DNA of 36,116 bases from JAFMIT01 sp044341215 (GTDB taxonomy: Bacteria > Actinomycetota > Actinomycetes > S36-B12 > UBA5976): assembly GCA_044341215.1 (NCBI GenBank), contig JBIISC010000010.1, forward strand, positions 1-36,116, read 5' to 3'. Below are positions 24,051 to 32,255 of this stretch, in pieces (position 1 is the stretch's first letter; each line of letters opens with the position of its first letter). The translations under genes and the position numbers were made by a program. The notes beneath the pieces were generated by a model. The model was given only the letters and a program-made list of their open reading frames with translations, was not told where the DNA came from and did no database searches.

Positions 24051-26260
24051 TATTCAGAATCGGCTTTTTCTGCTTTGTCGCCATCTTCATCAACAACTGC
24101 AAGTGACAACTTGCCGCGTTGATCGATTTCTGCGATTTCAACATAGATTTTCTGGCCAATGCTGACAACTTCATCCACATTTTCAACGCGCTTGCCGCCG
24201 GCAAGTTTGCGAAGTTGGGTGATGTGCAACAAACCATCTTTTCCAGGAAGGAGTGAAATGAAAGCACCGAAAGCTGCAGTCTTAACCACAGTTCCCATGA
24301 ATCGTTCACCAACTTCTGGCATGGTTGGATTTGCAATTGCATTAACTGCTTGGCGTGCTGCTTCAGCAGAAGCACCATCGCTTGCACCAATGTAGACAGT
24401 GCCGTCATCTTCAATTGAAAGATCTGCACCAGTGTCTTCTTGGATCTGATTGATGACTTTACCCTTTGGCCCAATCACTTCACCGATCTTGTCAACTGGA
24501 ATCTTCACAGAGATGATTCGTGGAGCATATGGAGACATTTCATCTGGTGCATCAATTGCTTGCGCCATAACATCAAGAATCGTCAATCGAGCATCGCGAG
24601 CTTGGGTTAGTGCACCTGCAAGAACTGATGCAGGAATGCCATCAAGTTTGGTATCCAACTGCAATGCAGTTACGAATTCTCTTGTGCCAGCAACTTTGAA
24701 GTCCATGTCACCGAATGCATCTTCTGCGCCAAGGATGTCGGTGATTGCAACGTATTCACGCTTGCCATCAACATCATCCGAAATCAGACCCATTGCAATA
24801 CCAGCAACCGGAGCCTTCAAAGGCACGCCAGCGTTAAGTAGTGACATGGTTGATGCGCAAACTGAACCCATTGAAGTTGAGCCATTTGATCCAAGTGCTT
24901 CAGAAACCTGACGAATTGCGTAAGGGAATTCTTCACGTGAAGGCAATACCGGAACAAGAGCACGTTCTGCCAATGCGCCGTGACCAATTTCGCGACGTTT
25001 TGGCGTACCGACTCGACCAGTTTCACCAGTTGAGTAAGGCGGGAAGTTGTAGTTGTGCATATAGCGCTTTGAGGTTTCAGGCGACAAAGTATCTAACTGC
25101 ATCTCCATCTTCAACATATTCAATGTGGTAACACCCATGATTTGGGTTTCGCCACGTTCGAACAAAGCTGAACCATGTGTGCGAGGAATAACAGCAACTT
25201 CAGCTGACAACTGACGAATGTCAGAGATTCCACGACCATCAATACGGACTTTGTCACGCAAAACTCTTTGACGGACAACTTTCTTTGTCACACTTCGTAG
25301 AGCAGCTGCAATTTCTTTTTCGCGGCCATCGAATTGTCCAGCCAATTGGCCGACTACATCTTCTTGAATGCGATCTAGTTCAGATTCACGTTCAGCTTTT
25401 GAAACAATTTTCATTGCCTTCAAAATTGCATCGTTAGCAATTTTTTCAACAGCTTTGTATGCATCATCTTGGTAATCCAAGAACACTGGGTATTCTTGAG
25501 TTTCGCGAGCAGCTTGTGCAGCAAGTTTTGCCTGTGCTTCACAAATAATCTTGATAAAGCCCTTAGCGGCATCTAGACCTTCGGCAACTACTTCTTCAGT
25601 TGGCGCTTTTGCGCCATCTTTAACCAAACGAAGAGTTGAGCTAGTTGCTTCTGCTTCCACCATCATGATTGCAACATCTTTGTCAATAATGCGGCCAGCA
25701 ACAACCATGTCGAAAACTGCGTCTTCAAGTTGTGCATGTTCAGGAAATGCAACCCATTGGCCTTTAATCAAAGCAACGCGAACGCCACCGATTGGACCAG
25801 AGAATGGCAATCCTGCTAATTGAGTCGACATAGACGCCGCATTGATTGCAATTACGTCATACAAGTGCTGTGGGTTTAATGAAAGTACGGTGACAACAAC
25901 TTGAATTTCGTTTCGCAAACCTTTAACGAATGCTGGACGAAGTGGTCGGTCGATTAGACGGCAAGTAAGAATTGCATCTTCGGTTGGACGGCCTTCGCGA
26001 CGGAAGAACGAACCTGGGATACGGCCAGCTGCGTACATTCTTTCTTCAACATCCACAGTAAGTGGGAAGAAGTCGAATTGATCTTTTGGTGATTTAGATG
26101 CAGTTGTTGCTGAAAGCAACATTGTCTGATCATCAAAATAGACAACTGCTGAACCTGTTGCTTGACGTGCAAGACGACCGGTTTCGAAACGGATACGACG
26201 AACGCCAAATGCGCCGTTGTCGATCACTGCTTCTGAGGTAAAAACTTCGGGACCCGTCAT
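24050..26260 (-). CDS. pnp: Polyribonucleotide nucleotidyltransferase (PNPase)
   Basis: A phosphorolytic 3'-5' exoribonuclease and RNA polymerase. The 736-residue protein, from ATG 26260 (AAGGAGGG 5 nt upstream), has two RNase PH domains separated by a helical domain; GSTSMGSVCASTMSLLNAGV marks the second catalytic core. A KH domain (VDKIGEVIGPKGKVINQIQE) and an S1 domain (GTVVKTAAFGAFISLLPGKD) follow, then an acidic tail. It follows rpsO after a 191-bp leader with hairpins and is followed by M16 and dapB. PNPase often controls its own leader, which would fit the structured gap, but this is inference. Confidence 0.97.
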   Translation of the reverse strand: MTGPEVFTSEAVIDNGAFGVRRIRFETGRLARQATGSAVVYFDDQTMLLSATTASKSPKDQFDFFPLTVDVEERMYAAGRIPGSFFRREGRPTEDAILTCRLIDRPLRPAFVKGLRNEIQVVVTVLSLNPQHLYDVIAINAASMSTQLAGLPFSGPIGGVRVALIKGQWVAFPEHAQLEDAVFDMVVAGRIIDKDVAIMMVEAEATSSTLRLVKDGAKAPTEEVVAEGLDAAKGFIKIICEAQAKLAAQAARETQEYPVFLDYQDDAYKAVEKIANDAILKAMKIVSKAERESELDRIQEDVVGQLAGQFDGREKEIAAALRSVTKKVVRQRVLRDKVRIDGRGISDIRQLSAEVAVIPRTHGSALFERGETQIMGVTTLNMLKMEMQLDTLSPETSKRYMHNYNFPPYSTGETGRVGTPKRREIGHGALAERALVPVLPSREEFPYAIRQVSEALGSNGSTSMGSVCASTMSLLNAGVPLKAPVAGIAMGLISDDVDGKREYVAITDILGAEDAFGDMDFKVAGTREFVTALQLDTKLDGIPASVLAGALTQARDARLTILDVMAQAIDAPDEMSPYAPRIISVKIPVDKIGEVIGPKGKVINQIQEDTGADLSIEDDGTVYIGASDGASAEAARQAVNAIANPTMPEVGERFMGTVVKTAAFGAFISLLPGKDGLLHITQLRKLAGGKRVENVDEVVSIGQKIYVEIAEIDQRGKLSLAVVDEDGDKAEKADSE

Positions 26261-26304
26261 GGGTTCCCTCCTTTGTAATGATAGGAGGCCCAGGTGTCCG
26301 TTGA

Positions 26305-26320
26305 GATCGAATCGTCGATC
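26305..26320 (-). repeat. Small inverted repeat in pnp leader
   Basis: GATCGA and TCGATC are 6-bp arms around ATCG, 45-60 nt upstream of the pnp start. It could be a processing or autoregulatory hairpin like those in other pnp leaders; this is only positional reasoning. Confidence 0.35.
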
Positions 26321-26417
26321 GAAGCACGCGAAGTTATTTCGAATGCCACTACCGAGGACCGACCCAAAAGGCACATCTAGGCCTCATTGCGGTGATTTCT
26401 ATATTTAATTTTGGTAG

Positions 26418-26437
26418 CCACCCTCCCTCGCGGGTGG
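26418..26437 (-). terminator. GC-rich hairpin downstream of rpsO
   Basis: CCACCC (26418-26423 and its complement GGGTGG at 26432-26437) forms a 6-bp GC-rich stem with an 8-nt loop, 15-34 nt past the rpsO stop. On the minus strand it is followed by an AT-rich stretch, not a true U-run, so it may be a partial terminator or processing site between rpsO and pnp. Confidence 0.45.
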
Positions 26438-26451
26438 ATGGCCATTACAAA

Positions 26452-26712
26452 CTATCGACGGATACCAAGACGTTCGATAAGAACGCGGTAACGGTTGATG
26501 TCAATCTTTTGCAGGTATTGCAATAGACGACGACGGCGACCAACTAGCAGAAGCAATCCGCGACGGCTGTGGTGATCGTGTTTGTGAGTCTTGAGGTGTC
26601 CAGTTAGGTGATTGATACGCGCTGTAAGAATCGCAACCTGAACTTCTGGGCTGCCTGTGTCACCTTCGGTGCGCGCATAATCAGCCATTAATTGTTGTTT
26701 GTCATCAGACAT
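26452..26712 (-). CDS. rpsO: 30S ribosomal protein S15
   Basis: S15 binds 16S rRNA early in 30S assembly and helps form an intersubunit bridge. The 86-residue protein starts MSDDKQQLMADYARTEGDTG and continues with SPEVQVAILTARINHLTGHL, HKHDHHSRRGLL and RRRRLLQYL, all canonical. I chose ATG 26712 to match family length (about 89); the upstream in-frame extension has no similarity. The ribosome-binding site is weak (GAGAG). The 128 bp before it probably hold its promoter, but I could not define one. Confidence 0.97.
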   Translation of the reverse strand: MSDDKQQLMADYARTEGDTGSPEVQVAILTARINHLTGHLKTHKHDHHSRRGLLLLVGRRRRLLQYLQKIDINRYRVLIERLGIRR

Positions 26713-26840
26713 TGTTTTATCTCTCGCGAACGCGGGTAAATTGTCACGAATGGCTAAGGCGTTCGACTCGCTCATCGTCTTGCTAATTGCTAGCTGGCCA
26801 AGATTACTCTCAATGTGAGTGTGAGCCCAAATCGAAAAAC

Positions 26841-27722
26841 CTACAGATTCAGGGCAATTCGGGCGTGAGAGACGTCTTCATGCATGGCTGCGATCAGCTC
26901 ATCTAAACTGCCAAAAGCCAACATTGGGCGGATTTTGCTCACAAAATCAACTGCTACAGACACGCCATAGAGGTCTAGGCCGGTTTGATCGATTGCAAAA
27001 GCTTCAACTACTGGCTCAAGCACATCGCTAAATGTTGGGTTTGTACCGACAGAAATTGCCGCTGGATAGGTCTGGTGAGTCTCCAAATTGGTTAGCCAGC
27101 CTGAATAAACGCCACTGGCCGGGATTGCTTGTGGGACTTGTGCAATGACATTTGCAGTTGGAAAGCCCAACTCCCTGCCACGCTGCTTACCAATCTGCAC
27201 GATTCCTTCATAACGGAATTTTCGTGAAAGCAATTTGTTTGCACTTTCGATTTCACCGCTTGATATCAATTCACGAATTCGAGTTGAAGATACCCGTTCA
27301 CCTGATTCACTAATTTGATCAACTTCAGTAACTTCGATACCAGCTTCGCGAAGTGTCGTGGCGTTGCCAGCGGCTCCTTTACCAAATCTAAAACCTTTTC
27401 CAACTACTACATGTACCGCTTTAAGATCTTTCAACAGTAAATTATTTATGAAATCTTCAGGAGATTGGCTTGCCCGTGCTGAATCGAAAACACAGACATA
27501 AACTGAAGCAATTCCTAAGTACTTTAATAATTCAATTCGTCGCTCTAAGGTGGAAAGAGAGTCTATTTTCATCCCTCTAATTACACTCATCGGATGCGGA
27601 CTGAAAGTCAATGCAATCGGTTGCAAGTTATGTTCTTTGGCAATTTTTATGGTTTCTCGAACTAAAGCCTGGTGACCGTTGTGGACACCATCAAAAACAC
27701 CAATTGTGACAACTGCATTCAT
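26841..27722 (-). CDS. ribF: Bifunctional riboflavin kinase / FMN adenylyltransferase
   Basis: It phosphorylates riboflavin to FMN and adenylates FMN to FAD. The 293-residue protein has the nucleotidyltransferase motif GVFDGVHNGH (8-17), SSTRIR (145-150), and in the kinase domain GRELGFPTAN (182-191), so both activities should be present. ATG 27722 lies 9 bp after truB. truB-ribF-rpsO is the usual order. FAD supply matters to the ThyX encoded here. There is no FMN riboswitch in the short gap. Confidence 0.97.
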   Translation of the reverse strand: MNAVVTIGVFDGVHNGHQALVRETIKIAKEHNLQPIALTFSPHPMSVIRGMKIDSLSTLERRIELLKYLGIASVYVCVFDSARASQSPEDFINNLLLKDLKAVHVVVGKGFRFGKGAAGNATTLREAGIEVTEVDQISESGERVSSTRIRELISSGEIESANKLLSRKFRYEGIVQIGKQRGRELGFPTANVIAQVPQAIPASGVYSGWLTNLETHQTYPAAISVGTNPTFSDVLEPVVEAFAIDQTGLDLYGVSVAVDFVSKIRPMLAFGSLDELIAAMHEDVSHARIALNL

Positions 27723-27731
27723 ACGAAAACT

Positions 27732-28631
27732 CTAGTCCCCGAGCTCAGTCGTTAAAACTGCCCGATATGAAAGTTCAAGGGATTCATTCTTTTCAACAAT
27801 TGCCATAATTTGGGAATCAAAGGCAATGGCTGAAACGCCATTTTCATCAACCAGGTCGCTTGGTAATGGCTTACCAAAAGTAATTTCCAGTGCAACTTCC
27901 CGGCTTACGTGTGTGAAAGGTAAGACTTTCGTGGTCGCAGTAAACATATCAATTAATTGAAAATCTATCAATTGAAAATCACTGTCTAAAGAATCCGCAA
28001 TCGAAATAGCAAAAGGCGCAACTAAAGTTCTATGTAGTGCAGTCAGATGACCACCCACCGACAACATTTCGCCGGCGTCACGGGCAATAGAACGAATATA
28101 TGTTCCAGCAGAGCACTTGACTCGAATTCTTACGTCAACAAATGGATCAAGTCGAGAGATCTCAATAATTTCGCATTCAAATATCTCAACATCTTTTGGC
28201 TTTAACTCAAACTCAACGCCTTCGCGCACTAGCGCATGTGCTCGCTTGCCATCTACTTTTTTGGCAGATACTTTCGATGGGACTTGGGAAATCTTTCCGC
28301 TAAATTTGCTAAATATTGAAACTATCGTTTCATCATCGATGTGAGATGCATCTGTGGTGGTAACAACTTCGCCATCAGCATCGTCAGAGACTGTGCTTTG
28401 TCCCAGTCGAACAGTTGCTTCGTATTCTTTGATTCCGGCAACAACAAAATCCAACAAGCGAGTTGCTTGATTCACACCAATAACTAGCACACCAGTTGCC
28501 ATTGGATCGAGAGTTCCCGCGTGACCAACTTTGCGCGTGCCAAGTTTCTTACGAACAGCCGCCACAACATCGTGTGAAGTGACTCCTTGCGGCTTATCAA
28601 TCACGATTATTCCGCTATCGCTAAAAGACAT
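27732..28631 (-). CDS. truB: tRNA pseudouridine-55 synthase
   Basis: It isomerises U55 to pseudouridine in the T-loop of tRNAs. The 299-residue protein has KPQGVTSHD and the catalytic Asp42 in HAGTLDPMATGVL, then SAGTYIRSIARD and a C-terminal PUA-like region. ATG 28631 lies 2 nt after the rbfA stop. Near residue 220 the pentapeptide FQLID is duplicated in tandem by a 15-bp repeat, apparently tolerated because the frame is kept. The annotation is otherwise routine. Confidence 0.96.
   Translation of the reverse strand: MSFSDSGIIVIDKPQGVTSHDVVAAVRKKLGTRKVGHAGTLDPMATGVLVIGVNQATRLLDFVVAGIKEYEATVRLGQSTVSDDADGEVVTTTDASHIDDETIVSIFSKFSGKISQVPSKVSAKKVDGKRAHALVREGVEFELKPKDVEIFECEIIEISRLDPFVDVRIRVKCSAGTYIRSIARDAGEMLSVGGHLTALHRTLVAPFAISIADSLDSDFQLIDFQLIDMFTATTKVLPFTHVSREVALEITFGKPLPSDLVDENGVSAIAFDSQIMAIVEKNESLELSYRAVLTTELGD
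27952..27981 (-). repeat. 15-bp in-frame tandem duplication within truB
   Basis: Two adjacent near-identical copies (about 14 of 15 bases alike, core AATTGAAAATC) encode FQLID twice in succession. It looks like a recent slippage duplication in the linker before the PUA-like C-terminal part of truB. The exact repeat edges are approximate. Confidence 0.7.
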
Positions 28632-28633
28632 TT

Positions 28634-29059
28634 TTATTCAGATTCAGGACGTTTGTATGGATCTGCCTCGCCAGCAAATTTTGCACCGACCGCCTGTTCG
28701 TGCACCTTGGCGTCATTTGCTGCTGCTGTTTCCAACAACGCATTTATATGTGCAGCTGTTTCTGGAAGTGCATCTGGGATGAAAGTAAGTGAAGGTGTGT
28801 GTTTCATACCTAATCTCTTGCCCATTTCAGTTCGAATCACACCTTTTGCAGAATTCAAAGCAATCAAGGTGTTTTCGCGAGCATCATCGTCACCAAGCAC
28901 GGTGAAAAAAACTGTTCCTTCGCGCAAATCTGAAGTTAGCCGAGCTGCGGTGAATGTGACAAAGCCGATTCGCGGATCTTTAATCCGCATTTCTACTGTC
29001 TCTGCCACAATCACCAAAATACGTTCAGCGATTTGTCTAGCCCGAGCAACGTCGGCCAT
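28634..29059 (-). CDS. rbfA: 30S ribosome-binding factor A
   Basis: RbfA assists 16S rRNA maturation in the 30S subunit. The 141-residue protein has the conserved MADVARARQIAERI start, IKDPRIGFVTFTAARLTSDL and LGMKHTPSLTFIPD (the KH-type fold). The C-terminus is a short charged extension. GAAGG is 7 nt before ATG 29059. It follows infB by 26 bp with no DUF503 gene between them, unlike many larger actinobacterial genomes. Confidence 0.96.
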   Translation of the reverse strand: MADVARARQIAERILVIVAETVEMRIKDPRIGFVTFTAARLTSDLREGTVFFTVLGDDDARENTLIALNSAKGVIRTEMGKRLGMKHTPSLTFIPDALPETAAHINALLETAAANDAKVHEQAVGAKFAGEADPYKRPESE

Positions 29060-29085
29060 GTCACACCTTCTTTAGTTATTGGAAG

Positions 29086-31860
29086 TTAAGCGCGTGGCTT
29101 TTCTACCATTTCCCAAGTTTCAATAATGTCTTCAGGTTTGATGTCATTGAAGCTTCCAAGTCCGATACCACACTCGAATCCTTCACGAACTTCGGTGGCG
29201 TCATCTTTGAAGCGGCGCAATGATTCGATTGTTAAATTGTCTGCAACTACGATGCCATCGCGCACCAAACGAGCTTTGGTGTTTCGCTTGATGGTGCCAT
29301 TGCGGACGATGCAACCTGCAATCGTTCCGACCTTTGAAGATTTAAAGACGTCTCGAACTTCGGCACTACCCAATTCAGATTCAGCAAATTCTGGCTTGAG
29401 CATGCCTTTAAGTGCCTGCTCAATCTCATCGATTGCTGCATAAATAACTGAGTAGAAGCGAATTTCAACGCCTTCGCGTTCTGCCAAGTCGCGAACCTGT
29501 CCTTCTGGGCGGACATTGAAGCCGATGACGATTGCATCAGATGCAGCTGCCAAAGTGACGTCACTTTGGTTGATTGCACCAACACCGCGGTGGATCACAC
29601 GAAGTTCAACTTCTTGATTTCCAACATCGATTTTCAACAATGCATCTTCGAGTGCTTCAACTGAACCTGAAACGTCACCCTTAATTATGAGTTTAAGTTC
29701 TTCAACGTCACCCTTTTCAACTGCTTCCAAGAAATCTTCCAGTGTGCGACGAGCGCGACGCTTAGCTAGCTGAGCGTTACGTTCACGAGCTGCACGAGTT
29801 TGTGCAATCTGACGTGCGATGCGATCTTCTGCAACTACAAGGAATGAGTCACCAGCTCCTGGAACGGTACTTAAACCAAGAACCTGAACGGCGCGAGATG
29901 GACCAGCTTCAGTAAGTTGGTTTCCATTCTCATCCAGCATTGCTCGAACACGACCGAATGCTTCACCTGCGACAATTGAATCGCCGGCGCGCAAAGTTCC
30001 GCGTTGGACAAGTACGGTTGCAACTGGACCACGTCCGCGGTCAAGGTGAGCTTCAATCGCAATACCTTGGGCATCAGTAGTTGGATTTGCGCGCAAGTCG
30101 ATTGCGGCATCAGCAGTTAACAGCACAGCATCAAGTAATGCGGCAATTCCGTCACCATTTTTTGCTGAAACATCGACGAACATAACGTCGCCACCAAATT
30201 CTTCGGCGAGCAAACCGTATTCTGTTAATTGGGTGCGTACCTTCATTGGGTCTGCACCTTCTTTGTCGATCTTGTTGACTGCAACCACAATTGGAACATC
30301 AGCAGCTTGCGCGTGATTCAATGCTTCAATTGTTTGCGGTTTAACTCCATCATCGGCGGCGACCACCAAGACTGCAATGTCTGTGACCTTCGCACCACGG
30401 GCACGCATTGCGGTAAACGCTTCGTGACCAGGTGTATCGATGAATGTAATTGCGCGTTCGATGCCTTCATGCTGACTTATGGCTTGATATGCACCAATAT
30501 GTTGCGTAATACCACCAGCTTCGCCAGCAACAACATTTGTATTACGGATAGCGTCAAGCAAACGAGTTTTACCATGATCAACGTGACCCATAACTGTCAC
30601 AACTGGTGGACGAGGTGCAAGATCTTCGTCGGTCTCTTCAACTTCACCGAATTCAAGATCGAACGTTCCTAGCAATTCACGATCTTCTTCTTCTGGCGAA
30701 ACAACTTCAACTTCATATTGAAGTTCACTTCCAAGAAGTTTTAGCGTGTCATCATCAACCGATTGAGTTGCATTAACCATTTCCCCAAGTTTGAACATAA
30801 TCGTCACAAGAGCTGCTGGGTTTGCACCTATCTTCTCGGCGAAATCTGTAAGTGATGCGCCGCGAGGCAAACGAACTGTTGCACCGCCACCAAGTTGAAT
30901 TGAAACTCCACCTAATACTGGGGCTGTTAAGTTGTCGAATTCTTGACGCTTGGTGCGTTTTGATTTCTTAGCCTTTGATCCGCCTGGCTTACCGCCACGA
31001 CCAAATGCGCCGGCAGCATTACCGCGTCCGCCAGTTCCACCGCCCGGCCGCGCTGGACCTCCGGTAGTTGGTGCACCTGTTGATGGGAAACCACCTGGGC
31101 GCGAACCGCCGCCTGCGCCACCTGGACGACCTGCGCCGCCTGGACCACCTGAGCGTTGACCTTGACCTGCGCCGCCTGGACCACCAGTGCGTTGACCTTG
31201 ACCTGGGCCACCGGGACGACCTGCGCCGCCTGGACCACCGGGGCGTTGACCTTGACCTGGGCGTGGTGGCATTCCTTCGCGAGTGCCACCCTCACGGGCT
31301 GCACCTTCACGTGGTGGACGTTCTGATGTGCGACCCATACCTGAACCTGAAGTTCCAAACGGATTATTACCAGGTCGTGGGGTGCGACCCATACCTGAGC
31401 CTGAAGTGCCAAAAGGATTATTACCAGGACGCGGCCCCATTGGACGTGGCGGCATAGATCCTGGATTTGAAGCTGGTGGGGTTGAAGGAGTTCCAGGAGC
31501 TGGTGGCGTGCTGAATGTTGCTGCTGCCGGACCTTTAGGTGCTTTTGGTTTTTCTTCAACTGGTTTTGCAACTTCAGTTTCAACAACTGGTTTTGCAACT
31601 TCTACTTTAACTTCTTCTACAACTTCTGATTTTGCAGTTTTAGTTGCCGCTTTCTTGACTGCTTTCTTGGCAGCAGGTGCAGCTGTATCTGATGCAGGTT
31701 TTGCATCAGGGAACTCTGCACGAAGTTTGCGAGCAACTGGGGCTTCAATGGATGATGATGCGCCTTTGACGAATTCACCTAACTCAGCGAGTTTGGCAAT
31801 TACAATTTTGCTATCAACACCGAGATCTTTTGCGATCTCATATATCCGGACCTTAGACAA
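29086..31860 (-). CDS. infB: Translation initiation factor IF-2
   Basis: IF-2 is the GTPase that delivers fMet-tRNA to the 30S subunit. The 924-residue protein has an N-terminal IF2_N helix bundle (1-50), a Lys/Ala/Pro stretch (55-135), and a Gly/Pro/Arg-rich low-complexity region (about 136-300). The conserved GTPase follows: GHVDHGKT 425-432, DTPGHE 475-480, NKID 529-532, then domains II-IV. The start is TTG 31860, with AAGGAAG shortly upstream. A hairpin with a T-run separates it from ylxR, so an additional promoter may exist. Confidence 0.97.
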   Translation of the reverse strand: MSKVRIYEIAKDLGVDSKIVIAKLAELGEFVKGASSSIEAPVARKLRAEFPDAKPASDTAAPAAKKAVKKAATKTAKSEVVEEVKVEVAKPVVETEVAKPVEEKPKAPKGPAAATFSTPPAPGTPSTPPASNPGSMPPRPMGPRPGNNPFGTSGSGMGRTPRPGNNPFGTSGSGMGRTSERPPREGAAREGGTREGMPPRPGQGQRPGGPGGAGRPGGPGQGQRTGGPGGAGQGQRSGGPGGAGRPGGAGGGSRPGGFPSTGAPTTGGPARPGGGTGGRGNAAGAFGRGGKPGGSKAKKSKRTKRQEFDNLTAPVLGGVSIQLGGGATVRLPRGASLTDFAEKIGANPAALVTIMFKLGEMVNATQSVDDDTLKLLGSELQYEVEVVSPEEEDRELLGTFDLEFGEVEETDEDLAPRPPVVTVMGHVDHGKTRLLDAIRNTNVVAGEAGGITQHIGAYQAISQHEGIERAITFIDTPGHEAFTAMRARGAKVTDIAVLVVAADDGVKPQTIEALNHAQAADVPIVVAVNKIDKEGADPMKVRTQLTEYGLLAEEFGGDVMFVDVSAKNGDGIAALLDAVLLTADAAIDLRANPTTDAQGIAIEAHLDRGRGPVATVLVQRGTLRAGDSIVAGEAFGRVRAMLDENGNQLTEAGPSRAVQVLGLSTVPGAGDSFLVVAEDRIARQIAQTRAARERNAQLAKRRARRTLEDFLEAVEKGDVEELKLIIKGDVSGSVEALEDALLKIDVGNQEVELRVIHRGVGAINQSDVTLAAASDAIVIGFNVRPEGQVRDLAEREGVEIRFYSVIYAAIDEIEQALKGMLKPEFAESELGSAEVRDVFKSSKVGTIAGCIVRNGTIKRNTKARLVRDGIVVADNLTIESLRRFKDDATEVREGFECGIGLGSFNDIKPEDIIETWEMVEKPRA
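31324..31431 (-). repeat. 54-bp tandem repeat in infB linker
   Basis: Two copies in tandem encode RPGNNPFGTSGSGMGRT plus one residue (residues 144-161 and 162-179); they differ at a few third positions. Further shorter GGPGGAGRPGG/GQGQR repeats follow (about 208-250). The linker thus evolves by repeat expansion. Confidence 0.85.
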
Positions 31861-31910
31861 TGTCTCTTCCTTGTTCGGCCCGGAGAACTAAAAACTAGTG
31901 ACCAGGCGCC

Positions 31911-31939
31911 TTTAAAAGTACGACCATTTTGGACGTACT
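31911..31939 (-). terminator. Hairpin with T-run between ylxR and infB
   Basis: On the minus strand AGTACG pairs with CGTACT, with a mismatch and a further CC/GG pair around an AAAAT loop, and is followed by TTTT (31911-31917). It looks like a weak intrinsic terminator or attenuator. It lies 57-85 nt beyond the ylxR stop. The remaining 135-bp gap holds the infB ribosome-binding site. Confidence 0.55.
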
Positions 31940-31995
31940 CATTTGTTACTCATCGGGATTTCATTCCTGACACGCTCCGTTTTGCGTATGAGTGG

Positions 31996-32250
31996 CTATG
32001 GACGAAAAAAGTTTCGCACATCTGAAACATCCACTTTCTTTCGAAAACTCCGATCGAAAGCCGAATGGTTCATCGCTGCCTCAAAACAATCTTGGCTCTG
32101 ATGCACGTATGCACCGCGACCATCTTGTTTTGCTTCTTTGTCGACCTTTAATTGCGAGCCGATAAGAACAAGGCGTACAAGACCTTTTTTTGCTGACCGC
32201 TTCCGACATCCCACACAGGTGCGAAGTGGCAGATTTGATTCAGCGGACAC
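31996..32250 (-). CDS. ylxR: YlxR family protein (DUF448; RNase P modulator RnpM in Bacillus)
   Basis: The 84-residue basic protein has the family motif RTCVGCRKRSAKKGLVRLV near the N-terminus and GRGAYVH at 45-50. YlxR is encoded between nusA and infB across bacteria, as here. In Bacillus subtilis it was shown to bind RNase P RNA and modulate its activity. GTG 32250 lies 5 nt after the nusA stop without its own ribosome-binding site, so translation is likely coupled to nusA. Confidence 0.93.
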   Translation of the reverse strand: MSAESNLPLRTCVGCRKRSAKKGLVRLVLIGSQLKVDKEAKQDGRGAYVHQSQDCFEAAMNHSAFDRSFRKKVDVSDVRNFFRP

Positions 32251-32255
32251 GAATG

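Noticed and set aside
31283..31891. Long plus-strand open frame (about 200 codons) rich in Pro/Gly opposite infB
   Set aside because: It mirrors the repetitive GC-rich linker of infB on the other strand; it has no start context or family resemblance, and infB is clearly the real gene.
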